From: Eubacterium sp. AF22-8LB
Lineage (GTDB): Bacteria > Bacillota_I > Bacilli_A > Erysipelotrichales > Erysipelotrichaceae
DNA length: 64,000 nt
Direction: 5' to 3'
Assembly: GCF_003458715.1 (NCBI RefSeq)
Contig: NZ_QRVI01000004.1
Location: 1 to 64,000, forward strand
Notes under the pieces: model-generated
Seen by the model: only the letters and a program-made list of their open reading frames with translations
Told to the model about the DNA's origin: nothing
Database searches by the model: none
In this document: positions 59,764 to 64,000 of the stretch, in pieces
Numbering within the stretch: position 1 is the first letter of the stretch
Layout of the letters: every line of letters starts with the position of its first letter
Made by a program: the position numbers and the translations under genes

Positions 59764-61566
59764 ATGGATCAAAAGAATATTCGTAATTTTTGTATCATTG
59801 CACATATTGACCACGGAAAAAGTACGTTAGCCGATCGAATCCTAGAATTAACGGATACGGTTGAAAAACGTGAAATGAAAGATCAAATTCTAGATTCAAT
59901 GGATCTAGAAAGAGAGCGTGGAATCACAATTAAATTAAATGCTGTACAGCTTGTATATCATGCCAAGGATGGTCAGGACTACTTGTTTCATTTGATTGAT
60001 ACACCGGGCCATGTCGACTTTACATATGAAGTGTCTCGCTCTTTAGCTGCATGTGATGGGGCTATTCTTGTGGTTGATGCAGCACAAGGCGTACAGGCAC
60101 AGACTTTGGCAAATGTTTATTTAGCTTTAGAAAATGATTTGGAAATTTTACCTGTGTTAAATAAGGTGGATCTTCCAAGTGCACAGCCAGAGGTTGTAAA
60201 AAAAGAAATTGAAGACCTAATCGGATTAGATTGTAGTGAAGCCGTTGAAATCAGCGCAAAATCTGGATTGAATGTTGATCAAGTCTTAGAAGAAATCGTT
60301 CATAAGCTTCCAAGTCCAAAAGGAAATAAAGAAGCGCCTACACAAGCCTTAGTTTTTGACTCTTTCTATGATTCATATCGTGGAATTATTGCGTTTGTTT
60401 CTGTAAAGAATGGAACTATCAAACCAAAAGATAAGATTCGTTTTATGGCTACGGGTGCAGAATATGAAGTCACAGAAGTCGGTGTTCGTACACCAAAAGA
60501 AGTAGTAGAAGACCAGTTGAACTGTGGAGATGTAGGATGGGTGAGTGCAGCCATTAAAAATATTGAAGATGTCCGTGTCGGTGATACGATTACAATCGCA
60601 TCCAATCCAGCTGATGAACCACTATCTGGATATCGTGAAATGCACCCAATGGTTTATTGCGGTTTATATCCCGTGGATAATGCGCGTTATGATGATTTAA
60701 AGGAAGCTTTATCAAAATTAAAATTAAATGATGCAGCCCTACATTTTGAACCCGAAACTTCCCAAGCCTTAGGCTTTGGCTTTCGATGTGGATTCTTAGG
60801 CTTATTACATATGGACGTTGTAGAAGAGCGTTTAGAACGTGAATACAATTTAAGCTTGATTGCGACAAGCCCATCCGTAATTTATCGTGTCTATAAAACC
60901 GATGGTACGATGGAAGAAATCGACAACCCATCGGCTTTACCAGAGCCACAAAAGGTAGATCATATTGAAGAGCCATATGTAAAATGTGACATCATGGTAC
61001 CAAAGGAATATGTGGGACCTATGATGGATCTTTGTCAGAAAAAACGTGGAGAATATGTAGATCTTCAAGTTTTGGATGATGTTCGTATGATGATGGTGTA
61101 CCAAATGCCATTAAGTGAAATTATTTATGACTTCTTTGATAAGATGAAATCCTGCACAAAAGGATATGCGAGCTTTGACTATGAATTTAGTGGTTATCGC
61201 ACAAGCTCATTAGTGAAGATGGATATCTTATTGAATGGACAAATTGTCGATGCCCTATCTACAATTGTCTTTAGAGACTTTGCGTATAACCGCGGTAATG
61301 CGATGGCTGTTAAATTAAAAGATTTGATTCCTAAGCAGCAATTTGAAATTCCAGTTCAGGCTGCCATTGGAGGAAAAATCATTGCGCGTACAAACATTAA
61401 GGCATTGCGTAAAAACGTTTTGGCAAAATGTTACGGTGGTGATATCTCACGTAAGAAGAAATTGTTGGAGAAACAAAAAGAAGGTAAGAAACGTATGAAG
61501 ATGGTAGGTTCGGTAGAAATTCCTCAGGAAGCGTTTATGGCCGTTCTTAGCATGGATGATGATTAA
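59764..61566 (+). CDS. lepA: Elongation factor 4 (LepA)
   Basis: A 600-aa translational GTPase: G1 AHIDHGKSTLADRI, G2 RERGITIKLNAV, G3 DTPGHVDFTYEV, G4 NKVDLP, then the beta-barrel and EF-G-like domains (GFGFRCGFLGLLHMDVVEERLERE) and the unique C-terminal domain ending near KKRMKMVGSVEIPQEAFMAVL. It acts on ribosomes during initiation or stalled elongation. Length is standard. Its stop overlaps the ATG of hemW by one base. Confidence 0.97.
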   Translation: MDQKNIRNFCIIAHIDHGKSTLADRILELTDTVEKREMKDQILDSMDLERERGITIKLNAVQLVYHAKDGQDYLFHLIDTPGHVDFTYEVSRSLAACDGAILVVDAAQGVQAQTLANVYLALENDLEILPVLNKVDLPSAQPEVVKKEIEDLIGLDCSEAVEISAKSGLNVDQVLEEIVHKLPSPKGNKEAPTQALVFDSFYDSYRGIIAFVSVKNGTIKPKDKIRFMATGAEYEVTEVGVRTPKEVVEDQLNCGDVGWVSAAIKNIEDVRVGDTITIASNPADEPLSGYREMHPMVYCGLYPVDNARYDDLKEALSKLKLNDAALHFEPETSQALGFGFRCGFLGLLHMDVVEERLEREYNLSLIATSPSVIYRVYKTDGTMEEIDNPSALPEPQKVDHIEEPYVKCDIMVPKEYVGPMMDLCQKKRGEYVDLQVLDDVRMMMVYQMPLSEIIYDFFDKMKSCTKGYASFDYEFSGYRTSSLVKMDILLNGQIVDALSTIVFRDFAYNRGNAMAVKLKDLIPKQQFEIPVQAAIGGKIIARTNIKALRKNVLAKCYGGDISRKKKLLEKQKEGKKRMKMVGSVEIPQEAFMAVLSMDDD

Positions 61567-62645
61567 TGGTACCCTCATGTTATGTGCATATTCCATTCTG
61601 TGATTCGATATGCAGCTATTGCGACTTTGTTCGCGTTCAAAAAAATGAAATGTTCTTTTCAAATTGGAAAGAGCAGTTGATTCAAGAAATTCAAGAGTAT
61701 AAGATCCATGATCTTCATACTCTTTATTTTGGTGGAGGCACACCCAGTTTATTAAGTGTGAATGACTTTAGTGAAATACGAAATTATTTTCCCGCTTCTA
61801 TCGATGAATTTACTGTAGAATGCAATCCGGAATCATTGAGTGATGAAAAGCTAAGGTTATATGAAAGCTTAGGTGTCAATCGTATTAGTTTAGGTGTACA
61901 AAGTTTTAAGGATGAACTTCTTCAAGTGTGCAACCGAAGACATACGGTTAGTCAGGCTGTTTCGGTGATTGAAAAAATTAAGAAGAGTTCGATTTCAACG
62001 TTTTCCATTGATTTGATTTTTGGCTTGCCCAACCAAACGATGGAAGATGTGAAGCATGATATTTCAATGTTTTTAAGTTTAGATATACCGCATTTATCTA
62101 TTTATTCTTTGCAGATTGAAGAAAATTCTGTCTTTGGCAAGACTGGCATTGAACCAATCGATTCGGATTTAGAGGCCGATATGTTTGAATATATCACAAA
62201 GACTTTAGAAGAAGCAGGTTATATTCATTATGAAATCTCAAGCTTTTGTAAGCCAGGCCATCATTCAAGACATAATCTAGCCTATTGGCAAGATCAAGAC
62301 TTTTATGGCATTGGATGCGGAGCTAGTGGAAGAATCAATGGAATTCGTTATGATAATACGACAAACTTAAAAGAGTATTGTTTGAAAGGATCTTGTCCTA
62401 CATATATTTCTGAAACATTGTTAGAAAGAAGTATGGATGCGATTATGATGGCTTTGCGTACCAAGTTTGGATTGAACATTTTAGCGTGGAATGAAAGGTA
62501 TCAAAGTGATTTTAGATTGAAGTATGCATCTGTTTTGTCAAAATATGCAGCTTACTTTGAATATAGTGAAAATCACATCTATTTGAATGATGCAGGACTT
62601 GAAATATTAAATACGATTCTAGTTGATTTTATGATGATTGAGTGA
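61566..62645 (+). CDS. hemW: Radical SAM haem chaperone HemW-like
   Basis: A 359-aa radical SAM protein. HIPFCDSICSYCDFV has the CxxxCxxC cluster motif, LYFGGGTPSLL the SAM-binding glycine motif, and HSRHNLAYWQDQDFYGIGCGASG the HNxxYW haem-binding motif that separates HemW from true coproporphyrinogen dehydrogenase HemN. It is thought to insert haem into respiratory enzymes. It overlaps lepA by one base, the common arrangement. A long hairpin follows. Confidence 0.93.
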   Translation: MVPSCYVHIPFCDSICSYCDFVRVQKNEMFFSNWKEQLIQEIQEYKIHDLHTLYFGGGTPSLLSVNDFSEIRNYFPASIDEFTVECNPESLSDEKLRLYESLGVNRISLGVQSFKDELLQVCNRRHTVSQAVSVIEKIKKSSISTFSIDLIFGLPNQTMEDVKHDISMFLSLDIPHLSIYSLQIEENSVFGKTGIEPIDSDLEADMFEYITKTLEEAGYIHYEISSFCKPGHHSRHNLAYWQDQDFYGIGCGASGRINGIRYDNTTNLKEYCLKGSCPTYISETLLERSMDAIMMALRTKFGLNILAWNERYQSDFRLKYASVLSKYAAYFEYSENHIYLNDAGLEILNTILVDFMMIE

Positions 62646-62677
62646 TATTATCCCGAGTTTGACAGTTGAAAAAGTAA

Positions 62678-62729
62678 AAAGTGCTAGAAAGCCTTTATTC
62701 AAGGTTTAATCTAGCACTTTCGTTTTTTT
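62678..62729. terminator. Long hairpin, probable bidirectional terminator
   Basis: AAAGTGCTAGA (62678-62688) pairs with TCTAGCACTTT (62710-62720), extended by AAGCCTT/AAGGTTT inside. Seven T follow on the + strand, and A-rich sequence lies on the other side, so it could also end transposase transcripts. Confidence 0.78.
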
Positions 62730-62748
62730 GAAATGTTGTATGTGATTT

Positions 62749-64000
62749 CTATTTTGAAATTTTTTTTACTATTTTGTTTAAATCACTTGGTCTATAGTAC
62801 TTTCTGTTTAGTTGTAGCTCGAAACATCTTTCTAATGCATCTAATGCCTGACTTCCACTATAGATGGATTTGTAGTACATGTCATCCATATTTACTACAT
62901 TCATATTTCGTAATGTTTTTATTAGGTTTGATGTTGTTACATGAGTTAAGTTGTCATCCAACTTGCACTCCATAAGCCTGTATATAAGTAGTGCAGTGTA
63001 GCAGATCAAGAAATGTGCACGTATTCTTTCTGGCTTTCTCAAGAATACTGGTCTTGCATCGAAATTAGTCTTCATGATTCTAAAACAGTCTTCGATTTTG
63101 TATCTATTTTGAGCTACTGCTAGGATGTCTTTGGCTGAATCGTCAAGGTTTGTTGCGACGGCATAGAATCCATCGTATTTTTCTTCTTCATGGATTTTAT
63201 CCATATCCAACACATAATTAGCTGTATCAGATGATGTGTTCTTAAGGAATCGACGTATATCGTTGGGTCCTTTTTTTATCTTTTCAGGATCTTTAAGTCT
63301 TAATAACTTTTTAGCACGTTCAAGCTGTCTTTCGCGGATAGTCCTCTGGTATTCCATCATCTTTCTAGAGAAAGTGACAATGATATATTGATGTAATGTT
63401 CCTTTGGCTTTTACTTTTTTTGTTCGACCGTTCTTATATACTTTTTCTTCATAAAGTCCTGTATCCATGGCCGTGTTGGCTGGAATCGCTTTATAGGCAA
63501 AATCATTGTATAGACTTAGATTGTTTGCGTCTTTTTTATTAAATGTTCGCATTTCTTTCAATGTGATCGCATCGTCATTTGACAATAGACGGTAGTTTGA
63601 ATCGTTGAATACGATATCTTTGATCTCTTGTCCAAGTTTTTTTACTGACTGTGTAACGATATAGGCTCTACCACCCATATCATTGAATTTACGGATATTG
63701 TAGGATCCAAGTCCTGCATCCGCACAATATATGAACTTTTTGTTTCCGGTCATTTTTATAACTTCTTTTTCAAGTGGAACGGCAGTAAGCTGTTCATTTG
63801 TGTTTCCTGGATGAATACACATAGAAATAGGGATTCCACGGCTGTCCATGATAAGCCCCATTTCAACAATAGGAGATGTCTTGTTTTCCTTACTGATTCC
63901 GAACTGACGAAGTCCAAGGATAATTTCTCCAGTAACTTCGTCAACAATCTCCTCATCAGGCTTTTCTGTTTCAAAGAAATAGTTTGTACAGTCATAGTAC
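62749..64000 (-). mobile_element. IS1634-type (IS4-superfamily) transposase gene, cut by the right window edge
   Basis: A minus-strand transposase whose frame continues past the right edge. At the edge it reads YDCTNYFFETEKPDEEIVDE (first catalytic Asp), then FGISKENKTSPIVEMGLIMD, FIYCADAGLGS (second Asp) and NRYKIEDCFRIMKTNFDARPVF (Y-x2-R..E..K-type block with the catalytic Glu), ending VKKISK. At least 417 residues are in view with no break, so the element is probably intact. The start at 63861 is only internal. The IS end on this side should be between 62646 and 62749. Confidence 0.87.

Noticed and set aside
62733..62975. Small plus-strand gene next to hemW
   Set aside because: It is antisense to the IS1634 transposase, and the minus frame carries all conserved motifs.
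63756..63995. Separate minus-strand 79-codon gene
   Set aside because: It overlaps the transposase in another frame; the transposase frame continues unbroken to the window edge.
1..64000. CRISPR arrays, rRNA or tRNA genes, replication origin
   Set aside because: I looked for regularly spaced repeats, tRNA cloverleaf ends (CCA, GGTTC) and DnaA-box clusters and saw none that hold up.

Overview
The window is AT-rich DNA from a low-GC Gram-positive bacterium, most likely an Erysipelotrichales-type Firmicute. The evidence is a T-box leader on valS, strong Shine-Dalgarno sites, sigma-A promoters, LCP proteins, a PHP-type CpsB phosphatase with a BY-kinase, and the order ireB-ruvX-DUF1292-mltG-greA-comEA-comEC-holA-rpsT-fmt-lepA-hemW. 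Genus is inference. TGA, TAA and TAG all end ordinary genes, so the standard bacterial code applies.

1-27107: a large surface-polysaccharide locus, all on the + strand. It holds an initiating sugar transferase (cut by the window edge), glycosyltransferases, an EpsG/Wzy-like polymerase, a Wzx flippase, a WxcM isomerase / DegT aminotransferase / FemAB-like acyltransferase trio for an N-acylated 3-amino-3,6-dideoxyhexose, and a cytidylyltransferase plus SDR pair next to a TagF-like transferase, suggesting a phospho-alditol. Then come chain-length control genes (Wzz, PHP phosphatase, BY-kinase, lipoprotein). After a terminator/promoter boundary there is a second module: sugar transferase, Wzz and a BY-kinase homologue without the Walker A lysine. 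Three LCP ligase paralogues follow, with a small SLATT/DUF4231-like membrane protein between them.

27108-33646: an accessory island, visibly richer in G+C from about 28.4 kb. It holds decayed coding DNA, a broken AlbA_2 gene, a broken VaFE/Cna-B adhesin gene, two YdcP/DUF961 genes typical of Tn916-like conjugative elements, an unknown membrane protein and a Phd/YefM-RelE/ParE toxin-antitoxin pair.

33647-42610: a CapD/PglF-type nucleotide-sugar dehydratase (probably serving the polysaccharide pathway), a zinc-ribbon/OB-fold/SH3 membrane protein, a 3.2-kb surface-protein frame with two in-frame TAA codons, and a run of small proteins (GYF/DUF4234, DUF2752, HIRAN, HExxH lipoprotein).

42680-46942: T-box-controlled valS, then a three-gene locus of HicA toxin, HicB antitoxin and a SecB-like protein, which looks like a toxin-antitoxin-chaperone (TAC) system. 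I consider this the most interesting locus in the window.

46987-52339: an IS3 remnant, then a MarR-controlled heterodimeric ABC exporter. 52386-62645: housekeeping and competence genes. 62749-64000: an IS1634-type transposase gene leaving the window on the right.
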